Assembly (NCBI RefSeq): GCF_030704535.1
Contig: NC_081818.1
Coordinates: forward strand, 26,203,001-26,267,000
Source: Vitis vinifera
Taxonomy: Eukaryota > Streptophyta > Magnoliopsida > Vitales > Vitaceae
DNA length: 64,000 nt
Reading direction: 5' to 3'
Shown: positions 1 to 12,069 of the stretch, one piece after another
Layout: the number at the start of each line of letters is the position of its first letter
Numbering within the stretch: position 1 is the first letter of the stretch
Position numbers and translations under genes: made by a program
The notes under the pieces: generated by a model
Told to the model about the DNA's origin: nothing
What the model saw: the letters and a program-made list of their open reading frames with translations, nothing else
Database searches by the model: none

Positions 1-23
1 AGCATTTAGTCATTTGTTATGAA

Positions 24-236
24 TATTTTGTAAGAAATGGTACGAACTTTCTAAGAGAGGGTATAAACTTTGTAAGAGATGGTACGAACTTTCTAAAAGA
101 TGGTACAAACTTTGTAAGAGATGGTACGAATTTTCTAAGATATGGTACAAACTTTGTAAGATAGGGTACGAACTTTCTAAGAAATTGTACAAACTTTCTA
201 ATAAATGGTACGAACTTTGTAAGAGATGATACGAAC
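24..236. repeat. 21-bp minisatellite array
   Basis: About ten head-to-tail copies of a 21-bp unit lie here, of the form AAGAGATGGTACGAACTTTCT with point changes. Alternate units differ at fixed places (ACGAACTTTCT versus ACAAACTTTGT), so there is a 42-bp higher-order period. Because 21 is a multiple of three, the minus strand stays open as a low-complexity heptad-like peptide; I take that to be a by-product, not a gene. Confidence 0.85.
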
Positions 237-239
237 TTC

Positions 240-1010
240 CATAATTTCTTTAAGAGTAATTTTTTAATTTCTTTTAAGAGTAATTTCCATAATTTCTAAG
301 CTTAATTAGTATCAATAAATAATATTATTGTATTTCCATGTGGAAAAAAATTTTAAAAGTTTGAAAATTTGTAAAATTTTTGAGGGTAAAGAGAATGTGA
401 CGAAGGGTGCTAAGAATGTGAGAATTCCTCACATTCTTTGTACCATTCCTCACATTATTTGTACATTCTACAATTACTTAGTATTTTAATTTTTTAATTT
501 TCTTGAAAATAATTTTCATCATTTTTAAGCTTGATTAATATCAATAAACAATATTATTTGTATTTTTAAGTGAAAAAAAAATCGAAAAAAATCGAAAAAT
601 TGTTAAATTTCAGGTTATGGAGAATGTGAGGTAGGGTATGAAGAATGTGAGAATTTCTCATAATCTTCATACCTTTTCTCACATTTTTTGTATCCTCTAT
701 AATTTTTTAGTGTTTTAATTTTCTAATTTTTTTTAGGATAATTTAAATTATTTCCAATTTAAATTTTTTTTTAATTCTTATTTTTTTTTGTAACAATTCT
801 ATCAATAATAACTCAAAATAATATTGTTAAACTATGTTATTGTTATTTCAAGTTAAAAAGTAAATATGAAAATTTAAAAATATAAATAATTTAGGGTACG
901 AAAAATATGAAAACGGTATAAAAAATGTGATAAATATATATTTGGTACTGTCATCACATTTTTCATATTGATTTTTAGTAACTCAAAAGAGTATTAGTAA
1001 TTTATTTTAT
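240..1010. repeat. ~229-bp tandem unit with hairpins, two clear copies and a diverged third
   Basis: A unit containing an AAGCTT(A/G)ATTA(G/A)TATCAATAAA block recurs near 297 and 527, a spacing of about 229 bp, with a more diverged copy near 780-1010. Each of the first two copies has an inverted repeat: near 410-436 the arms AAGAATGTGAG and CTCACATTCTT flank a short loop, and near 638-672 there is a weaker version. This looks like a decayed satellite or tandemly duplicated transposon piece. No family is recognised. Confidence 0.6.
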
Positions 1011-4000
1011 TGTAATTTAACTTTAAAAACCTTAAATTCAAAAAATGTAAAATTTGGAGAGTACGGAAAAAAATTAGGACAATCTAATTACCTAAGCTTT
1101 ACATATGATTTTCAAAATGTTGAATTTTAATGAAAATACTCATTTCATATTAAAATATTACCATATTTATTTTTATGTTGAATTTAAATGTTTAATAATT
1201 TGTTAAAAATAAAATAATGTAATTAAGATATATGATGATTTTTTTGTTAATAAATATGTTTTCAAATTTTATATCATTTTTATTTTTATTTTTTTCCAAT
1301 TCTATTTTTATCTCATATTTATTTTATTTAAACCCAAAATTGTTGAAAAGGGAGGAAAAAAGAAGGTCTCAACCGGTTCTTCCCTTAACTGGTTAAGTGG
1401 AATTTTTATTTCAAATTTAAAATGGATGGCCAAAATGTAATATTGAACATCCAATGGCTTAGAAAAACTTTTCGGTAGGTACCGAAGAGGTACCCTAGAA
1501 TTTTCCAACTTCTTATTAGCAAAGTTGGTAAGTTTTTCTAGATTAGAGTAGCACTGATCATGGAAGTGTAATTGGTTGTCCAATGAATCTTATCTCATCA
1601 AAATGTTCAAGGAATTTACCTCACTTGTAGATTTTTATTACTTAGTTAGGAATCTTAGTCTGAACCCAATAATGCTTTACCTTTTTTTGTTTAGAAACAT
1701 TTCCCCCTACTTTTATAATCTTTCTCCTCTTTTGCTTTTCATCAAAAGAAAGCAATATTGGAAACTTTGAAGTAATCTTTTTTGGGTGTAAAATGTTGGG
1801 ATGGTTCACAAGAGAAAAATTGATCAAATTGATATATGGATTCATAAGTCAATCAAACCTAATTGATAGTGATGGAAAAATCAAATCAAATCAAATCAAA
1901 TCAAATTTGTTGAGATAAATTTGGAGTAATTTAAATGAATTCATTAAACTCAAACCAATTAGGAGATTAAGTCTAATATATTTTGAAGGATACGTAAATT
2001 TTTTAATCCAAAATATAATAAATGTATTTAAAAATCACTTTAAGTGAAATAGTCTAACAATATTAAACTATTATAATACCGTTCGTGCCCGTTTATAATA
2101 ATAGTAAGTGATATAAACAAACTTATCGTTAAACATCAACTAATCATAAATCATAAGAAATACAAGTCTTAGAAGTATTAATTCGATTGAGTTTTACCAA
2201 TTAAAGAAACAAGGAAATTAAAAACCGAACCAAATAAGTTCATTTTCATGACTCAATAGGGTTATTGGGTCGGAATGATTGCCAATTCACTTCCACATCT
2301 ACTTTAAGTGTTTTCCCCTCATTATTCCTAAGACGCAATAATGCCTAGCTGTATGTATTCGTAAAACACAAAGCTATATATATTCAAGCTTACACATAGA
2401 GAGTTCAATTCTTTGTGGATGGAATGATGTGTTATTGAAACTTTAGCAAATATCTTGTACAAAACGAAAGAAGGGGGAAAGAGGAAAAGCTAAACAAAGT
2501 GGAACCCTCAATTTGTGTTAGGGTCAAACACGAGTGGCTCTTGGGAATTCAAAGAGGGAGTCCAAATCAAGGGCTCCTGGTGAGTTGGTTCAGGTGTGAA
2601 CCAAATGGAGTAGAAGTCGTGGGCTTATTCAATTATAAACCCAAAGTAGAAAGCCAGGAGAAACGCCTATGATGGTGACATTATTCAATATAAAAAATTA
2701 GCATCTTTGTGTGTAAATCCCCTCCGGAAACACCAAAAATATAAGAGAATGGGCTATCTCAAGAATCATCATCAGGGAATTGGAATTGGATGCTCAATTG
2801 TGAACACTTCATGTGCAACCCCCCCCAAAAAAAGAAGAGAAATTCTATCATCCCTTGGCTTTATCCCAATCGTTCAAATCATTCCATGACTTTTTACAAT
2901 CCTGTTGCCCATGGATGACACATGGCAACCCAAAAAAACAGCCTTCTACTTTGATCACCTGTCTGTATAGAAATCAGAGTTGCTGGCCCACGTTTTAAGG
3001 TCCTTAAAGGAGAGAGAATATGGGCTGGCACAGGTTTGAAAATCAAATGCTTGTGACATGCCACAAGTGGGTGTCCTAATGATAGGTCGTCACGTCCTTA
3101 TCCTAACCTTGCAAAGGCTCTTAAGGGGCTTGCATCAGAGTTAGTTGGGACAGTTAAAGCCCCATTAAATAACTAGGAAGGTAATTATATAATTTGTAAA
3201 TGAAAAGGTACCATAGATCATCTCATTATTTAGTGCCCACTCCATTTTCAATTTTCAACCCTCCCCATTCCGGATTATAATAGTCAAGAAAATAAATGAA
3301 CACTGGAGTTAGTCAATGCATCACAATCATCAACATCTGTACATTTTTTAGCAGCTCACCATGAATATATTTTAACCTGGGCTCCATCTTCAACTTTCCT
3401 TCATCCACAAAAGCTAGTTCTATAAATTAGGGCCATATCTTGGACGAGTCCAACCCTATGTTTAGGTTGGCATAAATAAAGTTTGAATAGATCATGATTG
3501 GGTTTAATTCAAATTAGAATTTGTGTGGATTGAAGGTTCGAGCAACCTGTTGAAACCTGAACTCATGCATTATTATTTTTACTAAAATATATATAAAAAA
3601 ATTTAAAATAATAAAGAAAAAACTCAAAGCTTTCTTACCTTGGAAGTTATTGTTTTGTTTTATAACTAAGAGGAGAGAACCTAGATTGCCCATGGGCTTA
3701 TCATGGGATAAGAAATTTCTATCCCAACTTAGAATTCTCTTTGAGATGGATTGAACATATTGAAGACAGATTTAACTTAGATTAACCTTCTAACCCTCTT
3801 CCAAATTGCAACCCCACTATAAACTAACTAGGAAAGTATATATGCATTGTGTGCCTGACCTAACAATTGTCAGGTAGAGCTGGCTCATGCCATGTGCATG
3901 AAATTCTAAAAAAAGAGGAAGCCATATAAAAAGGAGATTACCCAAAAGAGAGAGAGAGAAGAAAAGAAAGACTTGAGCATATAACCTAGTTTTCATAATA

Positions 4001-4300
4001 AATATTTATCTTCATTACAAGGGCCATTCAAGTTTTCTCCCCCCTAAAGTACCTATCAGGTATCAACTTTCCATTTAAACAAACACAAGACAAGAAAAGA
4101 AAAGGAGGGACAGAAAGAAAAGAAAAGAAAAGAAAAGAAAAAGGCAACCATCAAATTGAAGATGCTACTTCACCTTGGGATTGAGTGAGATAGTAAAATC
4201 CTCAGTGGAGTCTTTTAAGACACAAAACATCTTCTCCCTTACGCCTTTATACATGCCCTTGAATCCAAAATCTCATTCAGTACACTATACACCAATTCTC
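1010..4300. other. Intergenic AT-rich stretch
   Basis: No gene can be supported. It holds an (AATCA)n microsatellite at about 1877-1903, an (AAAAG)n run at about 4110-4142 and a (GA)n run near 3948. The short open frames at 1308-1583 (-) and 1576-1770 (+) have no recognisable family, low-complexity composition and no splice-linked partners. A non-simple stretch near 3440-3560 reads like a piece of an old dispersed repeat but has no visible ends. Confidence 0.6.
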
Positions 4301-4408
4301 TTTGTCTTTACATAATTTGATGGGCGTTTAAATGCAGTGATTAATTAACAACTCAGATATTCAAGATTCTGGCTTCTTCAATCTCTGTTTTACTAGATAC
4401 AGCAACAG

Positions 4409-7384
4409 TCAAGGTTTATCATTTACAGCAACAGCAGGGCTCATCTTCTTCTTCCTCTCGTTAAAGCTTCGGTTTAAACGCAAGCTCGGAAGGCAACATT
4501 GTGTAGACCTAAGGGGTTTCTCCTTCTCAGATTTGAAATCACCATTTGGAGTTCTTCCACCACTACAGACAGAGTTGGGACCAGAGGCAAGGGGGGTACC
4601 ATTTGCAGATTCAGGAGGGAAGTCAAGTATAGTTCGCTTAACTTCCATCTTTCCATTGGACATATTTTGCTTTCCTAAAATATTTTCATCATTACCATCC
4701 ATGTCATTTCTGATGCTCTCTTCAAAAAGTTCAGCAAGCTTCTTTTTCCTTCCTGTTGGGGATGGTGTAGGTATAGAAGCAGGCACTCTGTTCTCAAAAG
4801 GGGCTTTATTGGCGTGAGGAGTTCCTATGGAGACATTTGGATGGACTGGAGTATTGCCACGAGATGGTGTAAAATCTGCATTGGAGGCAACAAATAAAAC
4901 ATATCAAAAATTTGTGTATCTTATTTGTACCTGAAAGGAAATGAAGAAAAAGGATAGACAGATCCTATGGTTCCAAAAGGAAAGTTAAAAACAAGTAAAC
5001 ACAAAATAGCATATCGACAATGTCCATTCCTTTTGATAAAGATGATGGGTTAACAACTAGCTAGGAAATATCCAAGACTAAAGGATGACAACAATCCAAT
5101 TTATGAACATTTTTCACTACCCTCAACGTATTTGAGCACTGTTCCAAGTTACAACTCCAACTTACACCACTGAGACCGTTGAAATCCTCCAGACCCTGGT
5201 TGAGTGAGGAGGTGATCTAACTTGGTGGACAGCTGATCATAAATCATGCAGTCCAGGAAAGAGAAGGCAATTCTTAGAAAAAGCAATCTAATGTATTCTT
5301 ACCACCATTGACACTGTGGAAATCATCAGAGTCTGACTCTAGCCAAGGTTGGGAATCGAAAAATATCTCCTCTTTACTGCCTGAAAAGAAGCATACTTCA
5401 AATTTAAGCATCTGATAATGCAAAGAATAACAAGTGAAATATAACACAGAAGTTAGGAAATAGATGGGTCCAAACCCTTCATTAACATTAATTCAGTCCT
5501 TTCTACAAATTGGGTTTCTTTTATCAGTACCTCCAGAAGACTTTGCAGGGGATGGGAGGTGGCCAGGTGGGATCAGGTGGGTGGGTAGTTACTTTAGAAG
5601 GTTTGTCATAGTTATTATTGATATACCAAAAAAACGGCATTAATGAGACTGTTGACACTAAACTCACTCAAGATCAGTCAACTAAAAAATTTAAATGTCA
5701 CTGTGTCACCTAAAAGATTAAACTGCAACTTTTGTTTCAAAAAAAGAATAAAACGTGAAGCATATTTTAAAATTCTCTTGAAAAAGAATCCAATGCCAAT
5801 TGATGTTGGCTGATATTCTACACTGTTATGGCCTGGTAGACATTGGTAGAGACCACAACATGATTTTTTTTTTTTTTCTCCTATCTACATTTACATTGGT
5901 GCTTCTGTAAAACTTCCTCACTAGTTTTCCTAATTAATATCATCCAATTTCAAGATTTTACCTAATATCCTCTTCATTCTTGTGAGGCTCACTCAAAACT
6001 AGTTGTCATTTCAATATCCTAATCTGTGGTCCCTTTACCCTCCAGCCTTGCAATTATAATATGATCATCAAGGTCAGCGACCATCTACCAAGGACATACA
6101 TCATCCATGTGGAGATAATACATGGTCCCACAAAGAGGCATAGTTTCCAAATGCTTGAACAATTGACAACACTCACCACCTCTGATAAAAACAAGAACGC
6201 TGTTTCTGAGTATCATGTGTCCGGTCATAACAGAAAATCCTTGCCATAATGAAGTATGTAAAGAACAAGTTTTCAAGCAACTCTGGTTCGGGGTCTACAC
6301 TATCACCTGTGTCAGGTGCCGAGTTCTGAATGGATATCTGGGCATATTTAAGGAAATGCCCTCTTCAATTCCCAGGATTACTGCGGGGAAAGTTTGTAAA
6401 CTCCAGTTTGTATGGACATGTTTTATGGATTTCAATTCCCGTCCTTACCATAGGTCCATAACTGGAGAAGATGAAAAGGTTTATAAAAAGTTGAGACGAT
6501 ATCAGGTTTCACTATCAGAGATAAAGGGAGGAAAATCCTAAGTCATATCACAGAATGAAAATTGAAAAGCTTCTACAACCATTTCAAAGACACGCAGCAT
6601 GATCTAACAAAAAGAAAGTGAAAAATGAAAAACGAAAAACAGCAAAAGCAAAAAAACAAAACAAAACCCAATTCAGAAGTAAAGCAGAAGCAAATGAACG
6701 GAACATAGATAACGTGATTCTCTGTCCGGTTACTGAGAAAGATGCCGGAAAAAATAAAGTAATTGAAATTTTAAAGCTTAGATTTCCTTTCACTATTTGA
6801 TACCCCAAAAGAACAAACATGAAACCCCACTTAACCGCAACTAATCCAACTATAACCATAGTTTTGAGGGGTTTTCATTTTCATAAACCAAAGCAACATA
6901 AAAAAAAAAAAGACTCAAATCCCATTTTTCCTTTCATTTTTCTCAGTTTTCTCACCAACCAAACAGGGGACCAAACTCGATTCATCCCAGAATCCCATCA
7001 ACAACAAACTTTCACCCCCAGACCCACACACCCATTTGAACAAGCAAACCCATCAAATAATAATAATTATAATCATAACAATAAAAACTTAAAATTTTGA
7101 AATTAAAAAAAAAAAAAAAAAAAAAAAAGGTCGTATGCTTCGTTTGACCATACATTCATCATTGGTATAAAAGCAATGAGCATACCAAAGTCACGGAAGG
7201 GGGTGATTGGCTGAGAAGGAGACCACTGAGCCTTGTGAGAAAGTCCGCCGATCGGAGGTTCAGCAATGGAGGGATGGTCCTTGATGGGGGAAGGGATGAC
7301 GAGCTTGTCAGCCTTAGACCCAAATGAGACCTTGAGTTTCATGGCGGAGTGTGGATTTCTATGGACTGAAACACAAGAACCCAT
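4409..7384 (-). CDS. Plant-specific uncharacterised protein with N-terminal lipid-anchor motif (3 exons, 247 aa)
   Basis: Exons are 7384-7186, 5380-5303 and 4875-4409 (stop TGA at 4411-4409); they join in frame to 247 codons plus stop. The N-terminus MGSCVSVHR has Gly2 for N-myristoylation and Cys4 for palmitoylation, so membrane anchoring is inferred. Exon 2 gives the acidic block SKEEIFFDSQPWLESDSDDF, and exon 3 continues with GDFTPSRGNTPVHP followed by a basic GRKKKLAELFEES stretch and a Cys/Arg-rich C-terminal region. The SKEE-FFDSQPWL and TPSRG-TP blocks are conserved in an uncharacterised land-plant family; I know of no assigned biochemical function. No catalytic fold is evident and most of the chain looks disordered. 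Introns are about 1.8 kb and 0.43 kb. The ATG is preceded by a purine-rich leader. From memory the likely Arabidopsis counterpart is At3g01860, by gene order. Confidence 0.88.
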
Positions 7385-8664
7385 GTCTTTACAATCACCA
7401 AAAGATCATCACGGACCCCAAAACGCTGCGTTCTGAAGGACAGACAAGAGCCGAGAACAGAGCAGACCAGAGGAAGGAGAGAGAGTAAAGTAGAAGTGGG
7501 GAGAAGAAGCGAGAGGGACTTTTTTTTTGGAGTTATATTGAAGGGTGGAAAACCAAATATATGAAAAAAAAAAAAAAATTGCCTTCAAAGAGAAAACAAA
7601 ATCTCATAGGAGAGAGAAAGAGATGAGAGAGGAGATTTTGGCCTTGAAAGTGAAGTTATTTTGTAAATTGGCTGCAGTGGGTCCCCCTACTTTTTTTTTT
7701 TTTTTTTTTTTTTGTCTGACTGTGGAACTGAAGAAGAGAAAAGGTCGGCTCCATTATCACGTGGTCTGCAATGGCGGATGAGTGGTCTGGTTGTGAGGTG
7801 AGATGGGTAATTTACCCTTTCATAGAAAAAAAAAAATTAAACAATTCTTTCTGTTTAACCAATGATAAGGGGTGGGCCTAATGGATTGGAAGATGATATA
7901 ATCTTCTTTCCATAGTAGGTGATTTAATACAGAACAAAAATAATAAAAAAATAAAGGGTTATTTATATTTCTTTTTATTTAACTACTTTTTATCTTATAA
8001 TTATTTTCCTTTTTTACTATGATGACAATTGTTTCGGTTATGCCTTACTCTTAACAGAAAGGTTTTTGGATGAATTTGGAAAGTTTTAACAAATTTGGGA
8101 AGGATTTGAGTGTGACTTTATCCTACCCTTCCCATTGTATATAATTATAAATAAAAAATTATTTTAATTAATTTTTTTCATTTTTAAAATTTTTTTAACA
8201 TATATAAAAATTATTTTTTATAAAAATAAATTATAAATATTTTTAATTTTAAATTTATAAATCATATTTTTTAATAAAATTTAATTTTAAAAATATTAAA
8301 AATTAAATAGGATGAATCGAAGTAAGTACAAGAATTTCCTGATATAAATAAATGGAACGGGATTAGGATGAGGATGATCGAACCCGAACCCAAACCCACT
8401 CTATTATCATCCATATTTTTTATCTATCAAACATAAATTCTAAAAATTAAAATTAAAATAAAATTATTTAACTTAACATTCATTTTACATTTTTATTTCC
8501 GGACTTATTATTATTAGTAGTTGAAAATATATAATAAAATTTAAACTATTAAATTAAAATATAAACGTTGAATAAGATATAAATAAAATGTATGTGACAT
8601 GTTGTCATTGACCCCAATTTTTCAATAAATACCATTTTTTACATTGATGATCTATGAGAACATA

Positions 8665-8700
8665 TTAGGGTTTAGGGTTAGCCATCGTAGGGTTTAGATT
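8665..8700. repeat. Telomere-like (telobox) repeats
   Basis: Two adjoining TTTAGGG-type units and a third about 14 bp later (TAGGGTTTAG) lie in otherwise unique sequence. In plants such teloboxes are found in promoters of translation-related genes and as interstitial telomere remnants. The open frame that follows (8842-9189, +) shows no family I recognise, so no gene is assigned. Confidence 0.5.
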
Positions 8701-10339
8701 CAGCCATCGAATAAGTTGTGAGGAAGAGAGTGAGTCCTGTTGAGAACTAGAGATATTATCCAAATTCCAACCTAACCAGGGTAGCTGGCATTCAAAGTCT
8801 CACAAGATGGCTATTACCCGTCTAAGAAATCCACCACAGGCTTGCAAAGCATCACCCTCTTGAAAGCGACTGCTTCCACCATTGAAGTAAAATTTGACAA
8901 CAAAAATCTTCAAGTCACTCAAAAGCCCATCAATGGCTTTAAAAAATCACCCATCATCATTTACATAGTTTGGTTCCCTTTCAAAAAGAATAGTAAATGG
9001 GTCATAAATTTTATTATTTTTCATTTTTATATTATTCCCACTAATCTAAAGGTCAAGAAGATAAGTGATTCTTTAGCTTTGGATCTTGGAATGTTATTTT
9101 TGAAAAATGCCACCACAAAAAGTGGGAAGATATTTGTGAGATATTGTTCTCCGATCAAACATAAATGGACACAAATTCTTCATATTTAATGCCCAATTAT
9201 CACTTATTATCATAGGTTTATTACGAGAAAAATAACAGCTTTTTAAAAATAATTCAAATTTTATATATTCATCAGTTAATAGTAATATCGGAATGGTCAA
9301 ATATATTATTAGTATATTTGATTAGAAAATATGTGAAATGTAGATTATTTTTAAATAATTATTTAAAATTTATATTTTATAAATTTGGGTTTTTTTTTTG
9401 TTTTTATAATAAATTATTTGAATAAAATTAATCAAACAAATATAAAAAATCCTATTAAATTTTTTAATTAAAAATAGAACATGAACTTAATAAGGTTGTG
9501 GGCAAGATCAATTTTGGCTCCACCACATGCCAAAATGGGCAAACAGTAAATTGCATGATAAAATACTAACAAATAAGCATAATTTTATATACCCCACTCT
9601 CTAAAGGACAAATCTTGACACGTCCCAAGATTATCAATCTGATTTATGTTGAAGGGGATAGGATTAACAAACAGTCAAACTAATTTATGGGTATATTTCC
9701 CATCTAATTAGTTGAGAAAAAAATGGGAAAATTACAATATCAGAACACATGCAGCCATCACTTTTGAAAGTGACATAGAAGGAAAATAGGGGTGTTATAG
9801 TATGAACCTTATCCCTAGACTGACCCACATGGGCTTAGATTTTCTTAAGTGTTGAATGAAGGCTGAAGGTAGGTTGGGACTTTACTAAAGGCGAGATACA
9901 CTTGAATTCCTGGCCTCCAAGGCTGGGTTTGGTATTTTTCTTTTTACTGGGAAAATTTTTCCTTTGTGCCTTTAGGGTTCTTTTTAGAGGGTAGATGATC
10001 CCCTGTTCCAGGAACTAATTTTAAGTGGGTAAAGTGCTCTAAGACTTGTATTCTCTCTTCAATCTGCCCTTCTGGCAAGATCCAAGATTAGGGATTTTTT
10101 TTTTTTTTTTTGGGGTTCTTTGTGTTTGCTTCTTTCAATGTTTGTGAATCTCTTTCATATGAAAGCTCTGTTTGAATCTCTTGAATGTGAAAAGAAACTC
10201 TTCAAAGAAAAAACAAAGATTGAATTGTATTTGGTTATGGTGGGAAAAAGGAAGATTTAGTTTTTCCATATGAAGCAAATAAAATAGTGACCATCTTGGA
10301 AAAGGAAAGGAAATTGAAAAAGAAAATTCTAAATTACTA

Positions 10340-10730
10340 ATTTATAAAAACATATTTTGTAACTATTTTCTAAAACCATTTAAAAAAATAGTTTTTGATA
10401 AATTTTTTATTTTTGTAAAACAAAAGTATGTTTAAAAACCTAAAATGTTTTTAGCATATATTTTAAATATATGTTAATAAATAATTTTTATGTTTAATGT
10501 TTTATTTTTAATCATTTTACATATTTGTATAATTAGATTTTAAAATAATCCTAAAAAAATAAATGAAAATAATAAAAAATAACTAAAAGATGTTATTTAA
10601 AAACACTTTATTATTTGTTCTTAATAACAAAAAACATAAAATATTTTTTAATTGCCAAATATGTTTTCTGTGTTTTTAATTTTAAAAAATAGAAAACTAT
10701 TCTAAAAAATAGTTCCCAAATAAAACATAA
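10340..10730. repeat. AT-rich dispersed repeat, possible MITE relic
   Basis: Long alternating A-runs and T-runs with recurring AAAATAGTTTT-like blocks resemble similar stretches near 28195-28590 and 55115-55310. No clean terminal repeats or target duplication could be fixed. The right edge may be near the CCCAAATAAAACATAAG block. Confidence 0.35.
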
Positions 10731-11796
10731 GCTTTTCAAAATTTTCAATTTTAGTATGAGAGAAAATAATTTTTTTTTCAAATTATGTAAATCTTTTTTT
10801 CTTTTTATCCTTCCATTTTTTTTCTTCCAATAGTAACATTTTATTTTCTATTTTAGAAAAAAAAAAATAATTGTAATTTATATAAAATATACTAACTTTT
10901 ATATTAAAAAGTATGAATTCATCTTATATCTTTATATAAAATAATTTTAGTACATCAAATTTCTTTAAAAAACAATTAAAAGTTATTAATTTTTTAATGT
11001 ACCTCTCTTATATTTCATATAAAACTTAATATCATTCAAAAATAAAAATAGTAGAAAAAAAAAATATCCAAATTAGTTAATTTATTTTTTTACTATAATA
11101 ATTTAAAGTAAGATTTTATAATCCCATTCAACCTAAACTTAATCCAAACTTAAAAAAATAAGTTAGACGTAACCGTCAACTCAACCAATCTGTCCAAATC
11201 GTAGCTCTACGGTTAAAATTGATTTCATGTATTTTTTTTTCTGAAAAAAAATATCAATAGATATTCATATATATATATATAATGAATATAATGCAAGAAA
11301 ATGTAATTTGGACACGCATGTAAAGTGGTGTGAGCATCATTCATAAAATCCAACAAACCTGATAGAAACTTCTGTAGTGATTGGTTGAAAAGGGCAGGTC
11401 GGTGTACGTGTCCCAATCAAGGTGACAGATATTTATGAAAACAGTTCTCCATTCGACAACCAATGGCTAAGATCAACCTTCATATCTTTATAATACCCAC
11501 CATCATCTTTCTAAAAATTTTCCCACTCATTATCATCCTCTAAGTTCCAACATCAATGATTTTGAATTAGACTCAATGTGATTTTTTGGGTTATCAATCA
11601 TTCTATTATTATATTCAACATATTGTATTTAAAGATTTGTTGTTATTTCATCAAGAGACAGCGATATCTCGATCTCATAATTTTATTTTAGAAAAAATTT
11701 TAAACCTCAAAATAGTGTTTGATGTTCATACGGAATATTCATATGATCATTTTTCGGTTAAAATGATTTATTTTTATTTTTCACCTTAATCAATTA

Positions 11797-12069
11797 GGTG
11801 GTGTTTGATTTTTTATTAAAAGCAATTTATTTTTAAAATTTAAATTATTTATTTTTTTATTTTTTTTATGATTTATTATAAATTTTTTATTAAATAAAAA
11901 AAGTCAAAATATGTAATTTTTTTTTAAATAAAAAAAATAACATATTATTTTTTCTTTACTTTTTAATATTTTACTAAAAATAAAATACTATAAAAACAAA
12001 CAATCTAATATTTAACATTATTAAGTATTAAAGTTTTATTTAGAATTAAGTAAAAAAACAAATACCACT
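11797..12069. mobile_element. Tourist/Harbinger-like MITE, 273 bp
   Basis: The left end GGTGGTGTTTG pairs with the right end CAAATACCACT as imperfect terminal inverted repeats. The element is flanked by TTA at 11794-11796 and TTA at 12070-12072, the 3-bp target duplication typical of PIF/Harbinger elements. The interior is AT-rich and non-coding. It is clearly related to the outer element at 42847-43874, which shares its interior blocks in the same order. Confidence 0.75.

Noticed and set aside
10-192. Open frame of a 60-residue repetitive peptide on the minus strand
   Set aside because: It is just the 21-bp minisatellite read in a frame that stays open because the unit is a multiple of three.
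24-236. Possible CRISPR array
   Set aside because: Repeats are contiguous without unique spacers, and the genome is a plant nucleus.
1308-1845. Overlapping open frames on both strands
   Set aside because: No domain, no splice partners and AT-rich codons; consistent with chance.
8842-9189. 115-codon plus-strand frame
   Set aside because: No recognisable family; the second half is AT-rich hydrophobic noise. Noted only with the teloboxes.
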